Below are positions 1-11,957 of a stretch of 64,000 nt of DNA, piece by piece. Numbering within the stretch: the first letter of the stretch is position 1; each line of letters opens with the position of its first letter. Under the pieces are notes generated by a model, which worked only from the letters and a program-made list of their open reading frames with translations, searched no databases and was not told where the DNA came from. Source of the DNA: Panopea generosa (lineage: Eukaryota > Mollusca > Bivalvia > Adapedonta > Hiatellidae). The stretch spans positions 85,538,056 to 85,602,055 of the forward strand of contig CM055899.1 of the NCBI GenBank assembly GCA_029582155.1. Direction: 5' to 3'. Both the position numbers and the translations under genes were made by a program.

Positions 1-1420
1 TAACTCAACTGTTCTATATCCTATGAATAGGTGAGTTTTTGTACTCGTCTGGCATCTGTTGGGTTCAGCGTCCCATCTGTGTTAAAGTTTTGTTGCATGT
101 TGTTCATAAGTGCACATCATTTATAGTTAATATATGCATGGAACTTTTTTCTTTATTTTTCAAATTTTATGATTTTATTTCAATGTGTTAGAGGTTGGGA
201 TCAGTCCATCGCACACTGTACCATGTTAACATACAATATACATCATTATAATATTCTCTTTATTCTTTGAGTCTTCTCTCCCTCACTCATTCTCACTCAT
301 ATTCAGTATATTAAACATAGATAAGTGCATAATCATGGGGTCTTTATAAGGGAAATACAGTATATTTCCAGCTGCTTCTGGTGAACCATTTTAAAAACAA
401 ACAGAGTAAATTATCTTAAATATGCTCTCTCCAGCAGTCAATACCATACTTACGTTATAGTCCATTGTTTTGTTTTTAGAGTATGATCAGGTTTTCTATA
501 TTTACTTGTGTTAGTACCAGGGATTTAAGGTTTACATACAACCCGGTTTATGTTACAAATATTATATCTATTTTGTTTTTTCTGTTAATTTGTATCATTT
601 AGAACAAAATGCATTTTAGGTTCAGTATATTATTTACTTTGGAGCTCAAAACTATTATTGGGTATTTATATGAACTGTTGTAAAGTGTATCCAGATTGAT
701 TGATTTTGGCATAGAACACATAGTTATTTGTTTATTGGAAATAACTTATTATTGTTTGAACATGCCTGGGCCCATTGTTCCATTCTTACTTGGGCAATTG
801 CCATCCCTCAACCACCCCACCACATCATTACTCCCCTCCTCTTTTGTTTGACATTGTATTGAAATACTCTGCCCCATTTCAACTTTATTACCCTCCCCCC
901 TCCCTCACCCTCCCCTCAGAAGGAGTGTCACTGGATTTTAACATCATTTTCAACACATTACAGGTGTTATGGCATCAAGTTTTATTAGTTTTGGAAGTCC
1001 TCAGAATTCAGCTGTTTAGAACTACAATTCTTCCATTAAACTTTTCTATACAGTGAAACTGCAATAACTAGAGATTGAACCGCAACATCAAAAATGCTTG
1101 AAAGTTACTTGATGTTTTGAAATGATTGCATGAAAATGCAAATGTTCATAAAAATAATTTTGCTTATATTATTCTTTGAAAAATATGACTACAGTTGCTT
1201 GTAAAACATTCTATCTCAACCTACCCTATTATTGTAAAGTAATCATTTTTATTCAAATTTATTTTGTAACATTTATTTGAAATATTGATTGTTTTTAATC
1301 ATTTCACCATGTTGTCATTTACCAGAGTCTGAACACTCATACAAAGATGATTATAACTAATGTATGGTAAAGTCCTGCTCCAGTTATAGGAATTAATGTC
1401 CATTAGTTTCCATTTTCTAG
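1..1420. other. AT-rich non-coding, no exon found
   Basis: No EMG1 exon or other conserved coding segment was recognised. Positions 925-1045 resemble, in reverse orientation, the 3' end of the SINE-B family seen elsewhere (CATTTTCAACACATTACAGG and the AATAAAACT-like end). The short C-rich reading frame near 775 has no recognisable feature. Confidence 0.5.
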
Positions 1421-1464
1421 TCATATTTTTAACTGCAGCAGTGGTCTAGGCATAGAGCATGTAA

Positions 1465-1995
1465 TGTGTATAATGCACAGAATTGTGTGGAACCATACAG
1501 TTTCCTTGATGTATGCACAGAATTGTAGAATTGTATGGAACCACAGTTTCCTTGATGTATACACAGAATTGTGTGAAACCACAGTTTCCTTGATGTATAC
1601 ACAGAATTGTGTGAAACCACAGTTTCCTTGATGTATACACAGACTTGTGTGGAACCATACAGTTTCCTTGATGTATACACAGAATTGTGTGGAACCATAC
1701 AGTTTCCTTGATGTATGTACAAAATTGTGTGGAACCATACAGTTTCCTTGATGTACATGTATGTACAGAATTGTGTGGAACCATACAGTTTCCTTGATGT
1801 ATGTACAGAATTGTGTGGAACCATACAGTTTCCTTGATGTATGTACAGAATTGTGTGGAACCATACGGTTTCCTTGATGTATATACAGACTTGTTTGGAA
1901 TCAGACAGTTTCCTTGATGTATGTACAGAATTGTGTGGAACCAGACAGTTTCCTTGATGTATACACAGACTTGTGTGGAACCAGACAGTTTCCTC
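1465..1995. repeat. 38-40 bp tandem array, about 13 copies
   Basis: The unit is roughly CCATACAGTTTCCTTGATGT plus ATGTACAGAATTGTGTGGAA (40 bp), with 38-bp variants in which CCATACAG is shortened to CCACAG. The array causes three overlapping reading frames on the - strand that are not genes. Confidence 0.95.
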
Positions 1996-2126
1996 GAGTT
2001 AGTAGACAATCTCAAAATTTTGTTGTTTGAGTTTATGCAGTTTCACGCTGTATTAGACTTTTCATCCTGATCCAAAGAAAGCTTTAGTTTTGAAAAACAG
2101 AAAACAACTTTTACAAAACGTTTTCT

Positions 2127-3768
2127 TTAAAGGTACACATTGTTTAACAGGAAAAAATGTTATAAAGTCTTAATATTTTTTTTAATGGATACAATGCATA
2201 TCATTATCATAAATTAATAAATCTGAATGGTTTGGTATAGTGTTGTTCCGATTATCGCTGATAATCGAATATCGGTTGAAACTGTTCATATCGCCGAAAA
2301 TCAATAACGCTTTTAACCGGCGGCGACATTTTGTATGCCCCAGGCTTGTCAAATCTGGATCAGGGCAAAGTTACTTGCCAGTCAGGCTTGTCTTAAAAAT
2401 TGGACAAGCTAGTTTTCACAATACACAGGTCTGCAAATATCTCTATTTGATACGACACAGGTCAAACTGTTGTTTATAGACCGTAACTAATCAGTAGAAA
2501 CAATTGACCCCCACGGTGTTTATCACACCACATGCTCAATATTGCAACTTTGGAAAACCTCTCATGCATATTCAATTATCTATTTTTATTCCTCTATTAA
2601 ATGTGATTGGTGAATAGCTTTGAATATAAATTAATCTGTTTTTAATAACCACTCTGATTGGTCAGATATCTTCGACCAAGGTACACGTTTCTTACCACAC
2701 ACCTAAGGCAATGATAAAATAAATAGACGATGAAGTAATTCACGGGTGTCCCTCAAATCCTCCATAATGAAGAGCATTAAATTATCTCCCTTTGCAAAAA
2801 ATAGTGACAATTTCTAAAATCTGAATATGTTTTTGCAGATAATTCACGATCAATTCACGTTATGTATAATGTCAGCATTAGGTTCTAGTAATTTTATAAA
2901 TATTTCATAGATTTACAGTAATTGGAACTGTATGTATGTAAATTTTCTTTTGATATTTAAATCGAGTTTACGGTAAAGAAAAATGTGGGTGGGTATTATA
3001 GTAATAAACTTATTACTTTTTGGTTGTGTAGTTTCAGCTTATAATTTTCTTTTACATGATTTAAATATAGCATTGAAAACAACAATTAAGATCAATTATG
3101 TGTTGTTTTTATTAATATTTGAAATATAGTAGACTAGTTGTATTTGCTAGATATTGATATTCTAGATACTTGCACAGCCTGGGAAGTTGGGAACATTAAA
3201 CTGTTTTACATTATGTGAACGGTGCATGTAATAGATATTTTCGAATTTTAATTTTGAAAGTTAAATAATTGATAATCGATCAGAATGTCCATTCGATAAT
3301 CGATTATGCTTTTTGGGTTCAATTCCCAACACTTGTTTGGTATATCAAATCCTGATGAAAACAGTATTTTAATTGGACTGGTAAACTTAAAATGAAATTC
3401 CCATTCTAAATATAGACATCACTTAAATACTGCTTAAAGACTTTCACATTATCATTCCGACTCTTTCTAAGATGAAATAAATTTTACAATATGTTAACAA
3501 GAAATCCGGATCAAATTGAAATCAAATCAAATCAAAACCATGTGACTCATTTGATACGTTGCAACTTTAAGCGGGAAATCTGTTTTTGTCAAACCTGGAC
3601 ATGTAGGCCAAGTTAGGAAATCCCTTTTCATTATATTATTTTGGAATGTTTAAATAGATATCCTTATGGCAATACGAGGTCAGTGAGAATATATAGGCAT
3701 GATATATTGGAAAAGAATGTTTTAGCCAATGTTAAATTTTGAAAACTCCTGATATACTTCCTTTCACG
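2127..3768 (-). mobile_element. MITE copy 1, split by a hAT-like insertion
   Basis: Segments 2127-2237 and 3335-3768 together are the reverse complement of the elements at 7058-7610 and 24,395-24,955. The ends read CTTTAAAGG...AGGAAAAAA and GATATACTTCCTTTC, matching the terminal inverted repeats of the family (TTAAAGGGNGTATATCAGGA type). The middle is interrupted by the hAT-like element at 2238-3334. Confidence 0.8.
2238..3334. mobile_element. Non-autonomous hAT-like element with 8-bp target duplication
   Basis: The element starts TAGTGTTG and ends CCAACACTT, so the ends are short inverted repeats of the hAT type. It is flanked by the perfect 8-bp direct repeat GTTTGGTA (2230-2237 and 3335-3342). 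The intact target is visible in the related MITE copies, where TGGTTTGGTATACCAAAT is uninterrupted. Inner ends are rich in GATAATCGATTATCG-like palindromes. No transposase frame is present, so it is non-autonomous (about 1.1 kb). Confidence 0.85.
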
Positions 3769-3984
3769 CTAAAGCTATATTTAATGCTATCATTTGAAGT
3801 ATTGTACATTAAGATTAGATAGAGAGTGGATCAGAAATTTGCAATTTGCTAAGTTGTTTAATTGTTTATAAAGTATAAAATTTATAATAACTAATTATCC
3901 TAATTTCTTGTTCTTTTGTCATTGTAACTAACTTGATTTTTGAACCCTGTTTTTACATGAAAATGTTCTACATCTACATTCCAG

Positions 3985-4043
3985 TTCAGCTGTTACATAA
4001 ATTGAGCATACATGCTGCAGATGGACCACAAAAGCTTCTCAAG
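3985..4043 (+). CDS. EMG1: EMG1 exon (VQLLHKLSIHAADGPQKLLK)
   Basis: The acceptor is CATTCCAG and the donor is AAG|GTAACA. The exon is 59 nt: two bases complete a split valine or isoleucine codon, then 19 codons follow. The reading frame joins phase 0 to the next exon. The exon sits directly before a 57-bp minisatellite in the following intron. Confidence 0.9.
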
Positions 4044-5500
4044 GTAACAAATGAACAATTTAATTCTTAGCTTACTGTTTCAAATATAGCATGTAAACAA
4101 GGGTCGAGACTTTCCATTCCATCCTGTAACCCTGTCTCAAATATAGCATGTAAACAAGGATCGAGACTTGCCATTCCATCCTGTACCCCTGTCTCAAATA
4201 TAGCATGTAAATAAGGTTCAAGACTTACCTTTCCATCCTGTAACCCTGTCTCAAATATAACAAGTAAACAAGGGTCGAGACTTGCCCTTCCATCCTGTAA
4301 CCCTGTCTCAAATATAACAAGTAAACAAGGGTCGAGATTTGCCCTTCCATCCTGTAACCCTGTCTCAAATATAGCATGTAAACAAGGGTTGAGACTTGCC
4401 CTTCCATCCTGTACCCCTGTTTTAAATATAACATGTAAACAAGGGTCAAAACTTTCCATTCCATTCTGTAACCCTGTCTCAAATATAGCATGTAAACAAG
4501 GATTGAGACGTGCCCTTCCATCCTGTAACCCTGTTTGGGTCGAGACTTGTCCTTCCATCCTGTAACCCTGTCTCAAATATATCATGTAAACAAGGATCGA
4601 GACTTGCCATTCCATCCTGTACCCCTGTCTCAAATATACCATGTAAATAAGGGTCAAGACTTACCCTTCCATCCTGAAACCGTGTCTCAAATATAACAAG
4701 TAAACAAGGGTTGAGACTTGCCCTTCCATCCTGTACCCCTGTCTCAAATATACCATGTAAACAAGGGTCGAGATTTGCCCTTCCATCCTGTAACCCTGTC
4801 TTAAATATAGCATGTAAACAAGGGTCGAGACTTACCCTTCCATCCTGTATTTCTGTTTCAAATATAACAAGTAAACAAGGGTTGAGACTTTCCATTCCAT
4901 CCTGTACCCCTGTCTCAAATATAGTATGTAAACAAGGGTCGAGACTTTCCATTCCATCCTGTACCCCTATCTCAAATATAGCATGTAAACAAAGGTTGAG
5001 ACTTGCCCTTCCATCCTGTAACCCTTTCTCAAATATAGCATGTTAACAAGGGTCGAGACTTGCCCTTCTATCCTGTAACCATGTCTCAAATATAACAAGT
5101 AAACAAGGGTCCAGACTTGCCCTTTCATCATGTAACCTTTTCTCAAATATAGCATGTAAACAAGGGTTGAGACTTGCCCTTCATTCCTGTAACCCTGTCT
5201 CAAATATAACAATGTAAACAAGGGTTGAGACTTGCCCTTCCATCCTGTTACCCTGTCTCAAATATACCATGTAAACAAAGGTTGAGACTTGCCCTTCCAT
5301 CCTGTAACCCTGTTTCAAATATAACAAGTAAACAAGGGTCCAGACTTGCCCTTTCATCACGTAACCCTTTCTCAAAGATAGCATGTTAACCAGGGTCGAG
5401 ACTTGCCCTTCTATCCTGTAACCGTGTCTCAAATATAACAAGTAAACAAGGATCAGGATCATCTTACCTTTACACAAAAATATAAAAATTAACAAGGGAA

Positions 5501-5532
<32 letters not shown>

Positions 5533-7772
5533 TTTAGCATCATTTTTATGCCATTAACAAGGGAAAAGACATTTTGTATTGTTGGTTTATTTACCTGGGC
5601 CTAGTTTCACTAAACATCTCAAGCTGAGGTTTTCCTCAACTCAAAAATCTTAATTTCTGTAGATAATAACATGAACTCATTGCATAGCAAATGGCTTTAC
5701 AGAATTGAAGTCCCAGACAAATCTGTACATATGTAAATATTCCATGTTTGTCTGAACATATTAGCGTGGATTTATGAATGCAAGGTAAAAACTTACGAAC
5801 AGTAACACAATTATGAATGTCTCAGATATAAAAACAAGCAATGGAAAAGACTGCTCCATCCTTAACTGTCTCAAATGGACACTAATGATTTAATTGAAAA
5901 ATTGCTGTTCGTGATGATAATCTTCATTTTTCTGCACCTCTGCTCATCTCACTCTGATAAGTATTATTTAAGCCGGGTACGGTTTGCTCAGGTGGTAGCA
6001 AGTGTTGACTATCGATCCAAACGTCAAGAATTTAAATCATGTCTGCCAACAGTCCTTGATGATTGATATAGGACATTGCAAGTTGTCAGTTACTTGCGGA
6101 GATGGGTGCGTTGGCAAAAAATTTAGAACTTGATGTGAAATGGAGGAATAGCAGCAAGGTAGTCAATAACTCTGTTAATATTTATCCATTTGAGGTGCAT
6201 TAGCATTCATAAATACATTAATTATATTTACAAACACCAAGGCACAACTTTATTAAAACTTACCATTCTCTTGAAAAAAACAAAAGAAACAAAGTTTATT
6301 TTTGTACAGTGTTAAGTGTCACTTTCAACAATTTTCCAGTCATATCGCGACAGTGTCTACTTGACAGTATTCTTAGTGCTGTCACACTGGAGTATTGTGC
6401 CTCAGACACATTGTATGATACCCCACCCAGTCGCATTATACCGACACAGGGCAGACCAGCCCAAGAAAAACATATCCTATAAATGCTGAGTGCCAAGTGA
6501 GGAAACTTTTAATACCATTTTTATGACCCCGGCTGTGGATCGATGCGAAGATGCTCTACCACTAGACCACCACTGCGGTCTAACAAAGTGTGGTCATTGA
6601 CATTGATATTGTTATTCTATCACAGTGTATTTTGTATTACAGGTTATCAAAAATCCAATCACAGACCACCTGCCAATAGGATGTAAGAAAATAACAATGT
6701 CATTTAAGGCAGATGAATGTGTAGAGCCACGAACGCTTGTACCGTCTGGTGACGAACCAGTAGTTATAGTGGTAGGAGCCATGGCCCATGGAAGTGTATG
6801 TTTATTTTATACTACTTCATTTTGTTTTGATTCTATTTAAAGAAATAACATGCATATTGAGATTTTTTCAAAATTTTAGAATTTGCCAAAATTGTTTATC
6901 ATTTTGAGAGACTGTAATTAATGTTGTTATAACTTGCATTTGTTGTATATTTGTTATCATGTGATGCTCATTTCAATTTTGTATTATGTTGATATATGTA
7001 ACATAAAATATGTTTACACTAAAGTATATCATGCGACGGGACTGTCTATAACATACCCTTATTGCCCCAAGGATATTTTAAACATGCCTCTATTAGGATT
7101 TTTCAAAATTTTAAAATTGGTTAAAAATATTTTTTACCAATATATCATTCATATATATTTACTCATCAGCCCCAAATTGCAAAACAGATATCTATTTGAA
7201 CATGCAAAAATAATATATTGAAAAGGGGTTTCCCAACTTGGGCGTTGCGCCTGGGTTAGACTAAAATAGATTTCCCATTTAAAATTGCAACATATTTTGT
7301 GACATACTAAATGAGTACCGTGACTTTAGTTTGGTCCGTTATATAGGTTTACATGTTGTTAAATGAGTTTCATCTTAGAAAGAGTCTGAATGACGATGTG
7401 AGGGTTGCCAAGCAGTATTTAAGTGTTGTCTATTTTTAGAATGAGGATTTCGTTTCAAATTTACCACTCCAACTGAAACATCAAAATGTTTTGGTGGATT
7501 TGGTATACCAAACCATTCGGATATTATTTATTAATGATAATGAGATGCTTTTTATCCATTTTAATAATAATTATATTTTTAAGATATTTTTTCCTGATAT
7601 ACACCCTTTAATCAGCAATCTGATTTTGTTGTAAAGCTCTGTTTACTGTCTATTTCAGGTTGAACCAGACTACACCCAAAGTACATACTCAATAAGTAAC
7701 TACCCACTGTCCGCAGCCTTGACTTGCGCAAAATTGTGTACTGCGTTTGAAGAAAAATGGGATATTGTTTGA
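3985..7772 (+). CDS. EMG1: EMG1/NEP1 18S rRNA pseudouridine N1-methyltransferase, C-terminal three exons (partial)
   Basis: EMG1 is a SPOUT-class (trefoil-knot) methyltransferase that N1-methylates a pseudouridine of 18S rRNA during small-subunit assembly in the nucleolus. Three + strand exons are visible: 3985-4043, 6643-6795 and 7659-7772. They join in phase into about 108 residues ending at a TGA. Diagnostic stretches are VQLLHKLSIHAADGPQKLLK, VIKNPITDHLPIGCKK, the knot loop VVGAMAHG, and SISNYPLSAALTCAKLC near the end. These match the known C-terminal half of metazoan EMG1 closely. The N-terminal exons were not found between 1 and 3984 and probably lie to the left. The gene converges on BLTP2, whose stop codon is about 7.6 kb away. 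Recognition rests on remembered family sequence, not a search. Confidence 0.93.
4072..5455. repeat. 57-bp tandem array in EMG1 intron, about 24 copies
   Basis: The unit is CAAATATAGCATGTAAACAA, GGGTCGAGACTTGCCCTTCC, ATCCTGTAACCCTGTCT (57 bp, 19 codons). Because the period is a multiple of three, long spurious reading frames run on both strands. It starts about 30 bp after an EMG1 exon and has minor variants (ATAACAAG, ATACCATG). Confidence 0.97.
5456..6642. other. EMG1 intron: SINE fragments and AT-rich sequence
   Basis: Positions 5500-5562 are a reversed SINE-A tail ((GATT)n then AATATTTAGCATCATTTTTA). Positions 5975-6115 look like a diverged forward SINE-A (CTCAGGTGGTAGC ... GTTACTTGCGGAGATGGGTG). 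Positions 6298-6590 look like a reversed SINE-E with a degenerate tRNA-like head (GCTCTACCACTAGACCACC). Nothing coding is seen. Confidence 0.6.
6643..6795 (+). CDS. EMG1: EMG1 exon carrying the SAM-binding knot loop
   Basis: The acceptor is TGTATTACAG and the donor is AGT|GTATGT. The exon is 51 codons, phase 0 at both ends. It encodes VIKNPITDHLPIGCKK followed by a variable stretch and VIVVGAMAHGS, which corresponds to the SPOUT knot loop of EMG1. The ATG upstream of the acceptor that opens a longer reading frame is intronic. Confidence 0.93.
7058..7610 (+). mobile_element. MITE copy 2 (about 550 bp) in and after the last EMG1 intron
   Basis: It shares with 24,395-24,955 the blocks TTTTTCAAAATTTTAAAATT, TATTGAAAAGGGG, TTGCAACATATTTTGTGACA, CATCTTAGAAAGAGTCTG and the terminal CCTGATATAC-CCCTTTAA. 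It contains the uninterrupted target site that is split by the hAT-like element in copy 1. Confidence 0.82.
7659..7772 (+). CDS. EMG1: EMG1 last coding exon
   Basis: The acceptor is TCTATTTCAG. The exon encodes 37 residues and a TGA stop at 7770-7772. It begins VEPDYTQSTYSISNYPLSAA and ends FEEKWDIV, the expected EMG1 C-terminus. AATAAA-type signals lie downstream near 7970 and near 8240; which one is used is not known. Confidence 0.93.
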   Translation, partial: VEPDYTQSTYSISNYPLSAALTCAKLCTAFEEKWDIV

Positions 7773-8640
7773 CATACATTTTATATTGACTGCTTGTGCA
7801 TCTTGTCATTAACTTTCTGGTGGAAGGACCCTTGGTCCTTAATTGGATCATCGTAGGTCCTTAATTGACTAATTAAAGGTCATTATTTTTGCTCACTGTG
7901 CTGAGATGATGGTATGTTGGACTCTAAATACAAATTTTCACACTGGCAGCTGTACAAGGATCTATGAAAATAAATGTGGACCTTCACATTTTAAATTCAT
8001 TGGTAACATCACATTAACTATATGCTGGTTTACATACAAAATCTTTCCCGCAAATGTTTATGTGGATGGACAAAATCCATCCCACAAAATCCTTCCTGTG
8101 AAATTTGCAATGTAGACAAAAACCCTCCCTTGTCCACTTTGTTAAATTCGCGAGGGATTTTGTCCACCTATATAAAAGTGAGTGGGAGAGATGTTGTCAG
8201 GGAGGGAGTTTGTCCTACACTCCTTAATGCAGTATAGGAATAAAAAAATGTACTTCTGAAAAATTCTGTTATATTTTATGCTCCGTTTTTGTTGTTGAAA
8301 ATTTGATGCAGTTCATCAAGCCAATGGCAGACTTGTAGCAGCTGTAGGAAAATGTGCCACATTATATAGTCAAAGTTCCTACTAGGTGTATAACCTATTG
8401 ACAGGGTCTTGGGAGAGAGATGTCCACTGACCTTTGGTATATTAAACACTATCAAAACATACAATGGGTCTTCAATGGCCAAATGGTCTAAGAAGCCATC
8501 TCCGGATCATTTACTCACACTGCTGAGGTTCTGGGTTTGAGCATAGTTTGGACTGAACACTTCTTGTGGGGAAGTTTGCTTATTACTCGGGAAGGATTCG
8601 GATTCATGTACATGCAACTGGGAACTTGAAATATTCATGA
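7773..8640. other. EMG1 3' flank with a SINE-B-like fragment
   Basis: After the EMG1 stop there are candidate poly(A) signals near 7970 and 8240. Positions 8465-8610 resemble a + strand SINE-B head (GGCCAAATGGTCTAAGAAGC ... TGAGGTTCTGGGTTTGAGC). No coding sequence is recognised. Confidence 0.5.
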
Positions 8641-9062
8641 AATTATTATGGAAACTTTAAATATCCTAGAAAATTTTATGGAGACATGAAATATCCGAGG
8701 AAATATTATGGAAACTTGAAATATCTGAGGAATTATTGGAAAAATGAAATATCCAAGGAATTATTATGGAAACATGAAAAAGTCAAAGAATTATTATGGA
8801 AACTTAAATATCTGAGGAATTATTATGGAAACTTGAAATATCTGAGGAATTATTGGAAACTTGAAATATCCGAGGAATTATTATGGAAACATGAAATAGC
8901 CGAGGAATTATTATGGAAACTTGAAATAGCCGAGGAATTATTATGGAAACTTGAATATCTGAGGAATTATTGAAAACTTGAAATATCCAAGGTATTATTA
9001 TGGAAACTTGAAATATCCGAGGAATTATTAATTATTTAACATGAATTATCCAAGAAACTATT
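8640..9062. repeat. 30-bp tandem array, about 14 copies
   Basis: The unit is GAGGAATTATTATGGAAACT plus TGAAATATCC (30 bp, 10 codons) with frequent 3-5 bp deletions. The reading frame within it is a by-product of the period. Confidence 0.95.
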
Positions 9063-10984
9063 GTGGAAACTGAAGTATCAACAAAAGCATACTTGATTTG
9101 ATTGTTTTGTTTTATTTATTTATTTTTTCAAAATCAACAATTTTATTCATTAAAAGACATACACAAGTAATTAATTTTCAAATGATTACAAGTATAACTG
9201 ACTTCAATAATTTACGTAAGTTATATTCAATATCAGCAAATAAAACAATAATGAATGAATTAGGAGGGAGGAGGTAACTATATATTTACACAAAAGAACT
9301 ACACCACCAGCTACACAAATAAAAGGGTTTTAGGCTCACTCTCCATGTACAAAAACAACAATGAATGAATAGGGTTTTATGGCGTACAAACACAGCATAG
9401 GTTATTCGGCGCCAACAGGAAGGAAGATTCACTCTGTATGTACAAAAAACAACAAATTGACATACATATTAAAAAGATATATTAACAAATCAATATGCAG
9501 AATGAAACTAGAACCTTGATACCTGCAGAACTGAATCGTATTACCAAAAACAACATATTAACACATTGAACAATAAAAAAGATATTAACACATGAAAATA
9601 AAGAATGACCCCAGGGCCTTGATAGCTATGTGGCTTATTAGATATTAAGTGTTAATATGACATTGAAATCAGAACTGCACAATTTATAATTGATATAACA
9701 AAGTTATATTGATATGACTCGTAAATATCTTCCTATTTTTGAAAATGGATTTTTGTATATATATATACATACTTATTACATAAGATTGCTCTAAAACATT
9801 TTTTAGGCAAAAAAAACCCATCCTTTTCAGGTTAGCTGACGGTCCCTAATTTTTACTGCCGACCCTATAAATATGTGCGTTTTCTGTATATCTTTGAGCT
9901 TATAATGTTTGTTTATGACACCATATCCAGAGTTAATGCCGATGTCTTTAGATCCCTTTAGATAATATAATTCTTATTTTTTTAAACACTGATTTTTTCC
10001 GATACACTGTCTTTACGTTGGTAAATGTCATTCCACTTGCACATTACCTATCAGTTCATGATGTCATAAAAGTTACAAAATGGGACATTCTGATGTCTTC
10101 TATTGCAAAAAGGCCACTTTCTATCGAAATATTTATGTTTATGAAATAAGAACCACAAAGAAGAGTCATCTTTAAAAAAAAAATTGTTTGCCATACTCCT
10201 ACCTATCACTCAAAACTTTTTTATTGCCTTTCAAAGCATTTAAAAAAAATATTATGATTTCTGTCCATTTTAGTTTAAAATGACATGGCAAAATAAAAAA
10301 ATGGCAAAAAAAAGAATGGCTACCTACCTACCCACGTGAAAAATATTGGGTTGAGCACAGCAAACAAGTAGTTTTGTAAGGATGGTCCAGGCTCAATGTA
10401 GAAGTTACATGTATATAACAGGCATAAATATTGTATTGTGAACACATTAATGGAAGGAACAATTGTGGTTTGAACAAAAATGAAGAAAAAAATAAGTGGA
10501 CTGCAAAAAAATCTTTTTTAAAAGGTAGAAATTACAAAATGTATGACTGGACTGGATTTTTATATGCGGTAACCGACATCTAACCACGGATATCAGAATT
10601 TGATTACTGTAAAAAAAATAATTTGAATAAAAATTCAAACTGGAAATCGTATTTATGAACAGAGGATAATTATCAGCCATGTTTGTATTTTTCTGAAATG
10701 TTTCAAACGTAACATTATCAAAGCTTCAATAAAAAAGAAGTTTCTGCGTACAATGATTTACAGGGAAATTTGGTGCAGGGAATGTAGTAAGTTTTAGTTT
10801 AAAAACCAGTATATAAACGACAATTAATTAAAATAATTACCAAAACATCTGAGGATGTTTCAGATATATATAAAATGGATTGAATGTCCTTTAATACCTG
10901 GATTGCATGCACATGAAAGATTCTTGTAATGAGACTTGGGGAAGGGAGTGGGGCAACAGGTCTTATGTGTAATATAATAGAGGA
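9063..10984. other. AT-rich intergenic sequence, nothing recognised
   Basis: Low-complexity A/T runs and short dispersed-repeat fragments (for example GAATGAATAGGGTTTTATGG near 9365). No conserved coding segment, RNA gene or clean terminal repeats were seen. Confidence 0.5.
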
Positions 10985-11272
10985 CCCGGCCAGATCAACT
11001 TTGTCAGTTACACATGTGACTATTAATCCAGGGGTCGTGAGTTTGAATCCCCGCCTGGCAACAGTCTCTGTGATGATTGATATACAACATTGTGTCTATC
11101 ATTCGTCTCTCACTGTTGATTCAAGTGGGGAAGCTATCAGTTACTTGCGGAGACGGTGTATGCTCAACGTTAACCTTTCAGGATCCTTGGAAATAGTGGT
11201 TAGGTTAACTGGTCATCTGTTAGCCTTCGATGGCACAAAAATGATACTAAATATTCAATCAATCAATCAAGG
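10985..11272 (+). mobile_element. SINE-A (tRNA-derived)
   Basis: A B-box-like GGGGTCGTGAGTTTGAATCC is followed by the family body (GATTGATATACAACATTGTG, AGTTACTTGCGGAGACGG, GTGGTTAGGTTAACTGGTCA) and the tail ATACTAAATATTCAATCAATC. The A-box region is degenerate. Confidence 0.85.
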
Positions 11273-11689
11273 AGATAATAGAAGTATATTTAACGGCTTT
11301 AAAATGCAAATTTGGTATTATATGGGTATTTAGATTGTTATGTTTGATTATATTAAACAAAGACACACAAATTTTAGTCTTCAATCATATTCCAATAACA
11401 AACCACGATGTGTATTGATTGCTGAGAGATATTCAAACATGTATATAATAATACAAAGGTGTTCCTAAGTCGGGTATAAAAAATAAAACACAAATTGCAT
11501 TTTTAAAGCCGTTTAGTATATTATAAAAACATTGAAACCTCACCATCTCAAGTATACACATCCCAATAAGAGTGAAATATGGTTGACATCAAATTTATAT
11601 GCAATAAAATAAACTTGAAAAAAACATTGAAAATAATATATATGTATGTACTTGATCAGTATCACAGATAAGCTCTTTACAATTAATTA

Positions 11690-11950
11690 TCTTGCCATAT
11701 TATTACCACCTACAATTTAATACTTTACCAAATTATTATCATCTACAATTTATTATTTTACCAAATTATTACCATCTACAATTTAATATTTTACCAAATT
11801 ATTACCATCTACAATTTAATATTACCAAATTATTACCATCTACAATTTAACATTACCAAAGTATTACCATCTACAATAAAACATTTTACCAAATGATTAC
11901 CGTCTATAATTGAACATTTCATCTACAATTAAACATTTAACCAAGTTATC
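11690..11950. repeat. About 30-33 bp tandem array, 8 copies
   Basis: The unit is approximately ACCAAATTATTACCATCTAC plus AATTTAATATT, with length variation between copies. Confidence 0.9.
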
Positions 11951-11957
11951 TATAATT

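Noticed and set aside
1-40. Possible exon end at the window start (STVLYPMN then AG|GTGAGT).
   Set aside because: The donor string is good, but the peptide matches no EMG1 segment I know and the upstream part is not visible.
4067-5543. Long repeat-protein-like frames on both strands (about 80-200 residues).
   Set aside because: They follow the 57-bp tandem period (19 codons), lie within an EMG1 intron and occur on both strands in several frames.
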